The position numbers and the translations under genes are program-made. A stretch of 24,030 bases of DNA. Source: Bacteroidales bacterium UBA5382 (GTDB lineage Bacteria; Bacteroidota; Bacteroidia; Bacteroidales; Dysgonomonadaceae). The stretch is taken from the NCBI GenBank assembly GCA_002409745.1, contig DHOU01000015.1, forward strand, positions 5,358 to 29,387. The letters are read 5' to 3'. The notes beneath the pieces are model-generated. The model was not told the origin of the DNA and did not search any database. It was given only the letters and a program-made list of their open reading frames with translations. Positions 7,164-14,999 of the stretch are shown one piece after another. Position 1 is the first letter of the stretch; every line of letters starts with the position of its first letter.

Positions 7164-7275
7164 GTCATCAGTCATCAGTAATTAGCAATTAGTCATTAGT
7201 CATTGGTCATTAGTCATTGGTCATTAGTCATTAGTCATTGGTCATTGGTCATTAGTCATTGGTCATTGGTCATTG
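7164..7275 (-). repeat. 7-bp tandem repeat (GTCATTR) x16 spanning a stop codon
   Basis: Twelve exact GTCATTR units (R = A or G) occupy 7192-7275, preceded by four degenerate units from 7164. In the sense of the adjacent minus-strand gene the unit is YAATGAC. The array supplies the last residues and the TGA stop of that gene. The mixture of A- and G-ending copies suggests expansion by slippage or unequal exchange. Confidence 0.92.
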
Positions 7276-8300
7276 ATGATAACGTCCATATACACCGGCA
7301 AATGATCACTGAACCCTCCGACGTAGCGAGGCCCCGAATTGGTTCGGAAAGGTTTCTTCCCGCCATCCTTTTCATCGTCTTGCAAAAGAAAAGGCATGCG
7401 GAAAACCGTAGCTTCTTTATTCCTTATTTTCATCGTACTTTCTCCGGAAAGAAAATCTCCGCTTATGATGAACTGATCGAGTATTTCCCAACGTCCTTGA
7501 AATTTATAAGTGCCGAAGTTCCGTTCTTTTATACGGGGAAGAAAGAGATTGTATAATTGTTTGTCCGAAGGGTGAAGAGCGGGGATACCTGCTTTTAAAA
7601 TACGCGCGAGACTTTTATCATCGGGATGATCGTTGAAATCGCCCATGATGATGATATGGGCGTGCTGCCGTACGCTGAAGAGGCTGTCGGCTTTGGAGCG
7701 CAAAAGCGATGCTGCGTCGATTCGTGCCGGTTCCGTTTGATGTTGTCCGCCCCGTCGCGAAGGAAAATGGGCGACAAATACATCGAGAGTGTCGTGACTA
7801 AGCGTGAGAAAGGTCGCGTGAAGAATATTTCGGGAGCGGCGCGTCGACTTGTTTCCGAACCGGATGGGATATTCAGCCGTTTGCAGTAACCGTACATGGT
7901 CGCGTTGGTAAAGCAGCGCGACGTCCATGCCCCGCTCATCGGGTGAATGTGTGATGATATAGTGGTATTGTTGAGCCTTTAGCGGAGAACGGCGGGTAAG
8001 GTCGTATAAGACGCTGTCGTTTTCGACTTCGCACAATCCTACGATAGCCGGCGATTGCATTTGTCCCACGGCCGTGATGACACGGGTGATGTTTTTGAGC
8101 TTTTCGCGATATTTCCAATGGGTCCAATTCATTAATTTGCCCGGCAGAAAGTCATCATCTTGCGTAAGCGGGTCGTCCTTTGTATCGAAGAGATTTTCGA
8201 CGTTATAAAAAAGGATCCGCAGAGAGTCCTGCCGTTGTCCGAGCAGGAATCCGTTATAAACAATCAGGAATAATGAGAGAGCGATATATCGATTGACCAT
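7263..8300 (-). CDS. Secreted endonuclease/exonuclease/phosphatase family protein
   Basis: A 345-residue protein with an N-terminal signal-like hydrophobic segment (about 5-20, IALSLFLIVYNGFLLG), so probably exported to the periplasm or surface. The EEP fold is shown by LRILFYNVENLFD, GLCEVEN (metal-binding Glu), RGMDVALLY, VFVAHFPSRRGG (catalytic His region), IIIMGDFNDHPDD (catalytic Asp and Asn) and the closing GGFSDHLPVYMDV (Asp-His pair). Family members cleave DNA, RNA or phosphoinositides, so the substrate cannot be fixed; extracellular nuclease activity is a reasonable guess. The Asn-Asp-Gln end and stop are encoded by the 7-bp repeat array. The gene lies downstream of pepD on the same strand, with a long inverted repeat in the spacer. 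Confidence 0.88.
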   Translation of the reverse strand: MVNRYIALSLFLIVYNGFLLGQRQDSLRILFYNVENLFDTKDDPLTQDDDFLPGKLMNWTHWKYREKLKNITRVITAVGQMQSPAIVGLCEVENDSVLYDLTRRSPLKAQQYHYIITHSPDERGMDVALLYQRDHVRLLQTAEYPIRFGNKSTRRSRNILHATFLTLSHDTLDVFVAHFPSRRGGQHQTEPARIDAASLLRSKADSLFSVRQHAHIIIMGDFNDHPDDKSLARILKAGIPALHPSDKQLYNLFLPRIKERNFGTYKFQGRWEILDQFIISGDFLSGESTMKIRNKEATVFRMPFLLQDDEKDGGKKPFRTNSGPRYVGGFSDHLPVYMDVIINDQ

Positions 8301-8329
8301 GATTGCCGTTTGTCACTTAAAAAGAATAT

Positions 8330-8400
8330 CTCTCGCAGATAGCGCAGATAGACGCAGTTTTTCATTGGCATTCTGCGAAAATCCACGTAATCTGCGAGAG
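8330..8400. repeat. 71-bp element with 11-bp perfect terminal inverted repeats
   Basis: CTCTCGCAGAT (8330-8340) and ATCTGCGAGAG (8390-8400) are perfectly complementary. Inside are further GCAGAT-type units (GCGCAGATAGACGCAG) and an inner CGCAG/CTGCG pair, so the whole element can fold as one long hairpin. CGCAGAT/ATCTGCG units resemble intergenic repeats I remember from Bacteroidetes genomes; that link is from memory. It lies between pepD and the endonuclease-family gene. Confidence 0.75.
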
Positions 8401-8464
8401 TTTAAAGTAAATAGAATCTTCCTGTTTTTACTCTTGAGATGACTTCAAGTTCAGCTTCTCATCT

Positions 8465-9934
8465 TTATTCTGCCGTTTCGGGCGACACGTTCTCGAGTAT
8501 TTTCACTAAAAAGTTCCACCATTTCTCCACCGAAGGAATATTCAGTTTCTCTTTGGGAGAATGGACATCGGTCATATCCGGCCCGATGGAAATCATATCG
8601 AGATGCGGGTATTTTTCCAAGAACAATCCGCACTCAAGGCCCGCATGGATGGCTTTTACTTCCGCGTCTTTGTTGTACAGATTTTTGTACACCTTTTCGG
8701 CGAGTCTCAGGATCTGCGACTCCGTATTGGGCTGCCAGCCGGGATACCCCTCGTTGTACGTGACTTTTGCGCCGGCCAGATCGAACACCGAGGTGACCAT
8801 GTTGATGACATATTCTCTCTGCGATTCCACGGAACTGCGTTGGCTGGTGATGACTTCAATTTGTTGCCCGTCGATCATTTTCACGGAAGCCATATTGTTG
8901 GACGTCTCTACCAATCCGGGAATATCGAGACTCATTCCTATCACCCCGTGCGGACAGGCGTTGAGGGCTAAAATCAACCGTTCCGTTGTTCCCTTATTCA
9001 GCACTTTCGACGGTATCTGCGCCGATTCCAATTGAATATCCAAAGACGTTTCGGTATGTTTATACTCATTTTGGACGCTGGCGAGGAATGTGTTTAACTT
9101 AACCCGTATATCTTCTTTGTATTTCTCCTTCACGCCTACAATCGCATACGCCTCGCGGGGAAGGGCATTGCTCAGGTTTCCGCCTTTAATTTCCGATAGC
9201 ACCATGCCGTATTTTTTTCGCATAAGCGAGAACAGGAAGCGGGCGAGGATTTTATTCGCATTCCCGAAATTCTTGTCGATATCGCTTCCCGAATGGCCGC
9301 CGCGTAATCCTTTTACATGAAGATTAAACCAAAAATACTTCTTGGGACTCTCTTTTTCTTTGTATTTAAAGTAGCCGCGGGTGTTTTTCCCTCCGGCGCA
9401 ACCGATGTAAATCAGACCTTCCTCTTCGCTATCCAAATTGATCAGGATATTGCCGGTCAGAAAATCTTTCTCAAGATTAAAGGCTCCGGTGAGACCTGTT
9501 TCTTCATCTACGGTAAAAAGCGCCTCTATTTTGCCGTGGGCGATATTGTCCGAGGCCAATAGTGCCAACTGGGCGGCCACTCCGATGCCGTCATCGGCGC
9601 CTAAGGTGGTTCCGTTCGCTTTCACCCAATCCCCGTCGATAATCGTTTCAATCGGATCGTTCTCGAAATCGTGGGTAATATCGCTGTTTTTCTCGCAGAC
9701 CATATCGACATGCGATTGCAGAATAACCGTAGGGAGGTTTTCTTTGCCCGGAGTGGCCGGTTTGGTTATCAGTACGTTTCCGGCTCTATCCTGCTTCGTG
9801 TCGAGGTTATGCTTTTTGCCGAAATCGAGCAAATAGCGCAGGATGGCTTCTTCCTTTTTAGAAGGTCGTGGAATTTGTGTAATGTCGTAAAAATAATTCC
9901 AGATAGCTTTTGGTTCAAGTTCTTTGATTGTCAT
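8465..9934 (-). CDS. pepD: Aminoacyl-histidine dipeptidase (M20C, PepD-type)
   Basis: A cytoplasmic zinc dipeptidase of broad specificity that includes Xaa-His dipeptides. The 489 residues show the di-metal M20 ligands: His75 in LQSHVDMVC, bridging Asp114 in TTLGADDGIGVA, catalytic Glu144 and ligand Glu145 in FTVDEETGLTGA, Asp168 in INLDSEEEG, and His458 in TDVHSPKE. GLRGGHSGSDI marks the lid/dimerisation domain. Length and N-terminus (ELEPKAIWNYFYDITQIPRPS) agree with the family, and there is no signal peptide. A -7 box lies 30 bp upstream of the ATG. The downstream endonuclease-family gene is 164 bp away. Confidence 0.95.
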   Translation of the reverse strand: MTIKELEPKAIWNYFYDITQIPRPSKKEEAILRYLLDFGKKHNLDTKQDRAGNVLITKPATPGKENLPTVILQSHVDMVCEKNSDITHDFENDPIETIIDGDWVKANGTTLGADDGIGVAAQLALLASDNIAHGKIEALFTVDEETGLTGAFNLEKDFLTGNILINLDSEEEGLIYIGCAGGKNTRGYFKYKEKESPKKYFWFNLHVKGLRGGHSGSDIDKNFGNANKILARFLFSLMRKKYGMVLSEIKGGNLSNALPREAYAIVGVKEKYKEDIRVKLNTFLASVQNEYKHTETSLDIQLESAQIPSKVLNKGTTERLILALNACPHGVIGMSLDIPGLVETSNNMASVKMIDGQQIEVITSQRSSVESQREYVINMVTSVFDLAGAKVTYNEGYPGWQPNTESQILRLAEKVYKNLYNKDAEVKAIHAGLECGLFLEKYPHLDMISIGPDMTDVHSPKEKLNIPSVEKWWNFLVKILENVSPETAE

Positions 9935-9963
9935 AGTCTTTAATGTTTGTCTTCTTCTTTATT

Positions 9964-9971
9964 CAAAAGTA
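9964..9971 (-). promoter_or_regulatory. -7 box TACTTTTG of pepD
   Basis: The minus strand reads TACTTTTG, a perfect TAnnTTTG, 29 bp before the pepD ATG. About 20 bp upstream only ATGG is seen in place of TTTG, so the -33 element is weak. Confidence 0.5.
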
Positions 9972-10106
9972 AAGCATTTATAATCAGTATTCCATTCATT
10001 GGTTTTCTTTCTGAAAACAGGCTATAAAAGTACAAGAAAAATAAGACGAAAGCAAAAAATTTAGCATCTTTAATACGAAAACCATGAATTAATTATCTAA
10101 TTAGGC

Positions 10107-10114
10107 TATCTTTG
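10107..10114 (+). promoter_or_regulatory. -7 box TATCTTTG of the candidate structured RNA
   Basis: TATCTTTG fits the -7 consensus exactly. Its predicted start, around 10119-10121, coincides with the outer end of the nested stems described for the next feature and lies about 200 nt before the OmpH-like ATG. No TTTG is found 19-21 bp upstream. Confidence 0.55.
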
Positions 10115-10119
10115 TGGTT

Positions 10120-10292
10120 TAAAATAATGAGAAGAACTCTAAGAAGTAATCATCGCCTTTTTGAGGGATAAGGAAAGTTCCACTAGTTTCCGGAAAACAT
10201 TCCGTATAGCGAAGGAACTTATTTTATGTTATAGGAAAGTTATAGGAAAGGCGAAAGCGGTACTGAAGAGAGAATGAACGGTATAAATTTTG
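10120..10292 (+). ncRNA. Candidate 6S-like structured RNA (or long structured leader)
   Basis: No ORF fits here, but the bases form a nested series of stems around one axis: CTCT/AGAG (10137-10140 with 10267-10270), AGTA/TACT (10145-10148 with 10261-10264), CGCCTTT/AAAGGCG (10154-10160 with 10247-10253), AAGTTCC/GGAACTT (10175-10181 with 10214-10220) and CGGAA/TTCCG (10191-10195 with 10200-10204) closing an AACA loop. Large internal loops separate them. One long, interrupted hairpin of about 170 nt just after a -7 box is the general shape of 6S RNA, which mimics an open promoter and binds RNA polymerase. An exact 11-bp tandem duplication (GTTATAGGAAA, 10228-10249) lies in one loop. I see no terminator, so it may instead be the 5' leader of the downstream gene. 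The 3' end is approximate. Confidence 0.5.
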
Positions 10293-10321
10293 AAATCAGA
10301 AAACTATAAAAATTCCGAAAA

Positions 10322-10954
10322 ATGAAGAATACTTATTCTTATATTTTGAGCGGCGTATTGGCTGTTGCAATTATTGTGCTTTATATTTTACATTTCACAT
10401 CGACCTCCGGCTCCAACGGAGGAGCGGCAAAAGGAGGAAATTCGCTCGTGGGCGACTCGTCGGTGGTTCTTCCGGTTGCCTATGTCAATTTGGATTCCCT
10501 TTTGCATAATTACAATTTCGCGAAGGATATTAATGAGACGCTGATGCGTAATCAAGAAAATTCTCGTTCTACATTAAATCAAAAAGATCAACAATTGCAA
10601 GCGGCCGCACAGGAATTTGACCGTAAATTGCGCAACAATGCTTTCCTTAGCGATGAAAGGGCGAAGCAAGAACAACAACGCATCCTGAAGATGCAGGAAG
10701 AATATCAACAAACGGCGCAACGCTTGTCGCAGGAGTTTGCCATTGAGCAACAAAAGTTAAATATCGAACTGGAAGATACGATAAAAGTCCATATCGCCGA
10801 ATTCAATAAAACGCAAGGCTATCAAATCATCTTTAGCAATACCGGTACCGCCAATATTTTGTATGGTGATATAAAATACGATATAACCGGCGAAGTGATT
10901 GAATTTCTCAATAATCGATATGGCCCTGCAACATCGGGCTCTTCACCGAAATAA
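10322..10954 (+). CDS. OmpH/Skp-family periplasmic chaperone-like protein
   Basis: A 210-residue protein. Residues about 7-26 form an N-terminal hydrophobic segment that may be a signal anchor or uncleaved signal, followed by a Gly/Ser-rich linker (30-45). AYVNLDSLLHNYNFAKDI matches the start of the OmpH/Skp domain, the stretch about 75-155 is a long Gln/Glu/Lys-rich coiled coil (the tentacle helices), and the domain closes with KTQGYQIIFSNTGTANILYGD. Skp proteins bind unfolded outer-membrane proteins in the periplasm; that role is inferred from the family. It has no bamA or lpxD neighbour, unlike the classical skp locus. The start ATG follows the structured RNA region. Confidence 0.82.
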   Translation: MKNTYSYILSGVLAVAIIVLYILHFTSTSGSNGGAAKGGNSLVGDSSVVLPVAYVNLDSLLHNYNFAKDINETLMRNQENSRSTLNQKDQQLQAAAQEFDRKLRNNAFLSDERAKQEQQRILKMQEEYQQTAQRLSQEFAIEQQKLNIELEDTIKVHIAEFNKTQGYQIIFSNTGTANILYGDIKYDITGEVIEFLNNRYGPATSGSSPK

Positions 10955-10958
10955 CGGG

Positions 10959-10979
10959 AACGATGAATTTTCATCGGTT
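10959..10979 (+). other. Hairpin after the OmpH-like gene
   Basis: CGATGA-ATTT-TCATCG is a perfect 6-bp hairpin that extends to AAC/GTT past one bulged G. It lies 4 bp after the stop. No T run follows, so termination is unproven. The rest of the 114-bp spacer before phoH holds only a small TCGCT/AGCGA hairpin, and no promoter box was found there. Confidence 0.4.
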
Positions 10980-11068
10980 GACCGCGGGCGTAACCGGGGG
11001 CGTCGCTTCGAGCGATACCTCAGGAAGGATGCAACGTGAAACCGGATGAACGATAAACAAATTACAGT

Positions 11069-12394
11069 ATGGGAACGAAAAAGAATTTTATTCTGGACAC
11101 GAACGTGATCCTGCATGACTACAATTGCCTCGATAATTTTGAAGAAAACGACATCTACATTCCTTTTACCGTGTTGGAAGAGTTGGATAAGTTTAAGAAA
11201 GGAAATGAGCAGATAAACTACAATGCGCGCGCTTTTGTCCGGGAGTTGGATTTAATCACCGACGACAATTTATTTAAAAAAGGCGCCGATTTAGGCGTCG
11301 GTCGTGGTAAATTGTATATTGTCAATGCCCCTTCCACGCACGAAAAGATTGCGGAATCGTTTCCCGAACGCACCCCTGACAATCGCATACTTTCCACCGT
11401 ATTATATTTATCGGACAAATATCCGAGAATGAAGACCATTTTGGTGACAAAGGATATTAATCTGCGCATGAAAGCCCGCTCATTGGGCGTACTGGTGGAA
11501 GATTATATCAACGATAAGGTCACGGATATCGATATTTTCGGGCAGGAAGAACAAATTATTGAAGATATTGCCCCCGATTTGATTGATAAGATATACGCTC
11601 AACCGGCAGGGGTCGACATCGATGATTTTGTCTTTGAAAGTCCTTTAAAACCGAATCAATGCTTTGTCCTGAAAAGTGATCGCAATAGCGTATTGGCGCG
11701 TTATAATCCGTTTACGCAGAAGATCATCCGCGTGGATAAAAGCGCTAATTTCGGCATTACGCCCCGCAATGCGGAGCAAACCTTCGCGCTGGAAGTCTTG
11801 AATGATCCGGATATTAAACTCATCGCCCTGACGGGGAAAGCCGGAACCGGTAAAACGCTCCTTGCTTTGGCGGCGGCATTGCGCCAACATAAAGCGTATC
11901 ATCAGGTGCTGCTCGCCCGGCCGATCGTCTCTTTGTCGAACAAAGATTTGGGTTACCTGCCCGGCGATGAAAAGCAGAAAATCGCCCCTTACATGCAGCC
12001 GCTTTTCGATAATCTGAATGTCATCAAGTCGCAACTCGGACAAGGAGGATCCGAATTACGGGCTCTCGATGAAATGCAAAAATCGGGACAACTCGAAATC
12101 GAGGCGCTCGCTTATATCCGCGGACGGAGCCTGAGCGAAACCTACTGTATCATCGATGAGGCGCAAAACCTTACCCCGCATGAAATTAAGACCATCATCA
12201 CCCGTGCCGGCGAAGGCACGAAAATGGTGTTTACCGGCGACTTGCAGCAAATAGACTCGCCTTATCTCGATTCGCAGTCCAATGGCTTGGCTTATATGAT
12301 TGATAAGATGAAGGGCCAAAACCTCTTCGCGCATATCAATCTAGTGAAAGGGGAACGCAGCGAGCTTTCGGAACTGGCAAGTAATTTATTGTAA
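11069..12394 (+). CDS. phoH: PhoH-family ATPase with N-terminal PIN nuclease domain
   Basis: A 441-residue PIN-PhoH protein. The PIN domain (about 5-150) has acidic residues expected for metal binding: Asp10 in ILDTNV, Glu37/Glu38 in LEELDKF, Asp104 in TPDNRIL and Asp129 in TKDINLR. The PhoH ATPase follows, with Walker A GKAGTGKT (256-263), Walker B CIIDEAQNL with Asp363-Glu364, and the FTGDLQQID sensor motif (388-396). Members of this fused class have been described as RNA helicase/ribonucleases. No promoter is seen in the 114-bp spacer, and the crtI-like gene follows after 25 bp, so the gene may be part of a longer transcript. The symbol names the family. Confidence 0.92.
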   Translation: MGTKKNFILDTNVILHDYNCLDNFEENDIYIPFTVLEELDKFKKGNEQINYNARAFVRELDLITDDNLFKKGADLGVGRGKLYIVNAPSTHEKIAESFPERTPDNRILSTVLYLSDKYPRMKTILVTKDINLRMKARSLGVLVEDYINDKVTDIDIFGQEEQIIEDIAPDLIDKIYAQPAGVDIDDFVFESPLKPNQCFVLKSDRNSVLARYNPFTQKIIRVDKSANFGITPRNAEQTFALEVLNDPDIKLIALTGKAGTGKTLLALAAALRQHKAYHQVLLARPIVSLSNKDLGYLPGDEKQKIAPYMQPLFDNLNVIKSQLGQGGSELRALDEMQKSGQLEIEALAYIRGRSLSETYCIIDEAQNLTPHEIKTIITRAGEGTKMVFTGDLQQIDSPYLDSQSNGLAYMIDKMKGQNLFAHINLVKGERSELSELASNLL

Positions 12395-12419
12395 ATATTA
12401 ATCGGCTATCCGGCAAATT

Positions 12420-13925
12420 ATGATGACGACTAAAAAAAACAGTCCGCAAAAGAAAGTTGTCATTATCGGTGCAGGTGTTGCCGGAATAGCAACCTCCGTT
12501 TTTCTTGCCAACAAGGGATTTCAGGTAGAAGTATATGAAAAGAATGCGGCGCCGGGTGGGCGTTGCGGACAGATTTTCAAGAATGGTCATCGTTTTGATT
12601 TAGGAGCGACTATTTTACTGATGCCGTCTGTTTACCGGGATGTTTTCCGGTCATTGGGCCTGGACATGGACAAAGAGCTGGAGCCTGTTTCTCTCGATCC
12701 GATCTACAAGTTGTTTTTTAGCGATGGCAGTGACTTTTCTTATTCTCCCAACGAGGCGAAAATGAAAAGCCAGCTCGAAGCGTTTGAGCCGGACAGTTAC
12801 GCACAATACAAACGCTATGTAAAAAAAGGATATGGATTCTTCCGCCTTGCTACCGAGCAATTGCTCGGCCGTAATTTTTATCATCTTCGTGAATTCCTTA
12901 CATTGCGAAACGCGGCGATGATGATTCATTTTAAAACATGGATAAAGCATACCGTTTATATCCGTCGATTCTTTAAAGATGCCCGCCTTCAAAAGGTCTT
13001 TACGTTCCAAAATATTTATGTAGGACAAAATCCTTACCGTCAACCGGCTTTTTTTTCGATGATCCCCTCCGCAGAAATCATGGAGGGGGCTTTGTTTCCT
13101 AAAGGAGGCATGCATACGATTGTTCAGAAGCTTATGGAAAAGGCGGAGGAAGCGGGTGTCCGTTTTCATTTCAATCAAAATGTGGAGAATATCATTCTGG
13201 ACGGACGCAAGGCGAAGGGCATACAACTCTCGAACGGGCAGAATACGTATGCGGATATTGTGGTAGCCAATGCCGACCTTCCGTATGTCTACCGTTATTT
13301 GCTCCCTGACAGAAAGGCCTCCCTTCAATTGGAACGGAAAGAGTATTCTTGTTCTGCCATCGTTTTTCACTGGGCAATGGATCAAGAGTATCCTCAATTG
13401 GCCCATCACAGTATTTTTCTGAACGAACCTTACAAAGAAGGCATGGAGATGATTTTCGATAAAAAATCCTTGTCGTCTAATCCGAGTTTTTACATCCATT
13501 CGCCCGTACGTACCGATAAGGATGCCGCCCCCGACAAACAGGACAGTTTATCGGTAATCATCCCGGCACCCCATATAGACGATGGGATGGAACAAGACTG
13601 GGATTTATTGAAAAAACGTGCGCGTATAGCTGTTTTCAAGCGATTAAAAGAAGCCGGAATAGACGATGTTGAAAAACATATCAAGTTCGAGATATGTGTT
13701 ATGCCTCAAACATGGAAGGATTATTGTAACATAACCAACGGGGCGGTTTTCGGAAGTTTAAGCCATACTATTTTCCAAATGGGCTACTTTCGTCCGCACA
13801 ACCGGCATGCAAAATATACAAACTTGTTTTTCGTCGGAGGAAGTACACATCCCGGAAACGGCGTCCCTTTAGTGCTTCTTTCGTCCAAACTCACAACAGA
13901 GCGCATCTTGAAGGAAACAAGATGA
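12420..13925 (+). CDS. CrtI-type carotenoid (phytoene) desaturase family oxidoreductase
   Basis: A 501-residue flavoprotein. The N-terminal Rossmann motif KKVVIIGAGVAGIATSVFLA (GxGxxG at 17-22) ends in Glu40 for ribose binding, followed by the PGGRCG motif and the FDLGATILLMPSVY segment seen in CrtI enzymes. The C-terminal block LFFVGGSTHPGNGVPLVLLSSKL fits the CrtI signature (GASTHPGxGVP). Such enzymes desaturate phytoene or its C30 analogue, or act as related isomerases. The overlap with the squalene/phytoene synthase-type gene (ATGA, 13922-13925) fixes the pathway class but not the chain length or product. The first codons are ATG ATG, and either could start. The protein is predicted to be membrane-peripheral and lacks a signal peptide. 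Confidence 0.88.
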   Translation: MMTTKKNSPQKKVVIIGAGVAGIATSVFLANKGFQVEVYEKNAAPGGRCGQIFKNGHRFDLGATILLMPSVYRDVFRSLGLDMDKELEPVSLDPIYKLFFSDGSDFSYSPNEAKMKSQLEAFEPDSYAQYKRYVKKGYGFFRLATEQLLGRNFYHLREFLTLRNAAMMIHFKTWIKHTVYIRRFFKDARLQKVFTFQNIYVGQNPYRQPAFFSMIPSAEIMEGALFPKGGMHTIVQKLMEKAEEAGVRFHFNQNVENIILDGRKAKGIQLSNGQNTYADIVVANADLPYVYRYLLPDRKASLQLERKEYSCSAIVFHWAMDQEYPQLAHHSIFLNEPYKEGMEMIFDKKSLSSNPSFYIHSPVRTDKDAAPDKQDSLSVIIPAPHIDDGMEQDWDLLKKRARIAVFKRLKEAGIDDVEKHIKFEICVMPQTWKDYCNITNGAVFGSLSHTIFQMGYFRPHNRHAKYTNLFFVGGSTHPGNGVPLVLLSSKLTTERILKETR

Positions 13926-14905
13926 AAAACAATGATGCGACTAAAATGAACTCGGAAACAAACGGCAATAAGCGTCGGTATTGGGATACTTTTTATTCCA
14001 TCGATTTTGAAAAAATAGTCGATCATCCGAATATCCTGATCGCTGCGCGGTTTTGGGAGGAGAATAAATACCGTGCGGCGAAGAATTGTTATAAATTTAT
14101 GCGTGCGATCGATGATTTGATCGATAATTATAAAACCGAACATCAAACGATTGCTCCGGATGATAAACCCCTATTTGAGGCGGAAGTCCATACGTGGATA
14201 AACCGGATATTACATTCCGGGGAAAATGCAAATCCGATGTGTAACGATGTTATCGAAACGATTCGCACCTTTCAGATACCTTTCTGGCCGTTTGAAGACT
14301 TTGCCCGATCGATGATTTATGATATTTATCATGACGGATTCCCTACCTTTCCGGCTTTTCTGGATTATGCCGTCGGCGCTTCCGTTGCGCCGGCTTCTAT
14401 CTTTGTTCATCTGTGTGGTCTACGGCATCAGGAAGGAGCATACCTCTTACCGGCGTTCTCTGTGAAAGAGGCCGCCGCACCTTGTGCTATTTTTAGTTAT
14501 CTGGTTCATATTATCCGTGATTTCATGAAAGATCATCGTAATCACCTTAATTATTTTCCGGATGACCTTTTGATGAAATATAATCTCGATCGCGAGAAGT
14601 TACGCTGCATGGCTCAAGGTGGCGAAATAACAAGAGATTTCCGGGAATGTATTCGCGAACTTTATATTGAGGCAGACAAATATCGACTCAAAACAAAAGA
14701 GGTTATTCGAGAAATTGGACCCCTGCTCGAGCCTTGCAGCCGGTTGAGTCTTGAGATTATTTTCGGATTATATACGTTGGTTTTTGATCGTATTGATTGG
14801 GAAGAGGGTGGTTTTACAACGGAAGAATTAAATCCGACAGCCGCTGAAGTCAAAGAACATGTTCGACAAATCATTCTTCATTTCGAAGAGAACCATCCCT
14901 TATAA
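13922..14905 (+). CDS. Squalene/phytoene synthase family protein
   Basis: A 327-residue head-to-head prenyltransferase. The first aspartate-rich motif is RAIDDLIDNY (Asp64, Asp65, Asp68) and the second is HIIRDFMKDHRNHLNYFP (Asp200, Asp204); both bind Mg-diphosphate. YAVGASVAPASIFVHLCG lies between them, where the family has its product-channel helix. The family condenses two FPP or two GGPP via a cyclopropyl intermediate. Product length cannot be read from the motifs. The start overlaps the crtI-like stop by 4 bp, so the two are translationally coupled. No prenyl diphosphate synthase, cyclase or hydroxylase gene is in the window, and a hopanoid HpnC-HpnD-HpnE set is not formed, because only one synthase is present. 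Confidence 0.87.
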   Translation: MKNNDATKMNSETNGNKRRYWDTFYSIDFEKIVDHPNILIAARFWEENKYRAAKNCYKFMRAIDDLIDNYKTEHQTIAPDDKPLFEAEVHTWINRILHSGENANPMCNDVIETIRTFQIPFWPFEDFARSMIYDIYHDGFPTFPAFLDYAVGASVAPASIFVHLCGLRHQEGAYLLPAFSVKEAAAPCAIFSYLVHIIRDFMKDHRNHLNYFPDDLLMKYNLDREKLRCMAQGGEITRDFRECIRELYIEADKYRLKTKEVIREIGPLLEPCSRLSLEIIFGLYTLVFDRIDWEEGGFTTEELNPTAAEVKEHVRQIILHFEENHPL

Positions 14906-14999
14906 ACGGTGGCTTTCTGCGGAAATATTTTCTCAGGCATACATCCATAACCGGAGTTACATTCACCCGTTTCCATCCGTCCGGGAAGAATCCGCTAGC

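Noticed and set aside
7203..7556. Plus-strand open frame starting with repeated VISHWSL
   Set aside because: The repeated peptide is the translation of the 7-bp DNA array; the remainder is antisense to the endonuclease-family gene.
8439..9035. Plus-strand open frame of 198 codons antisense to pepD
   Set aside because: pepD is supported by all M20 metal ligands; the opposite frame is Ser/Cys-rich shadow sequence without motifs or a promoter.
10120..10292. RNase P RNA, tmRNA or SRP RNA in place of the 6S-like call
   Set aside because: The AGGAAAGT word first suggested RNase P, but the region is too short and lacks the other conserved blocks. No tRNA-like ends (tmRNA) or SRP tetraloop domain are present.
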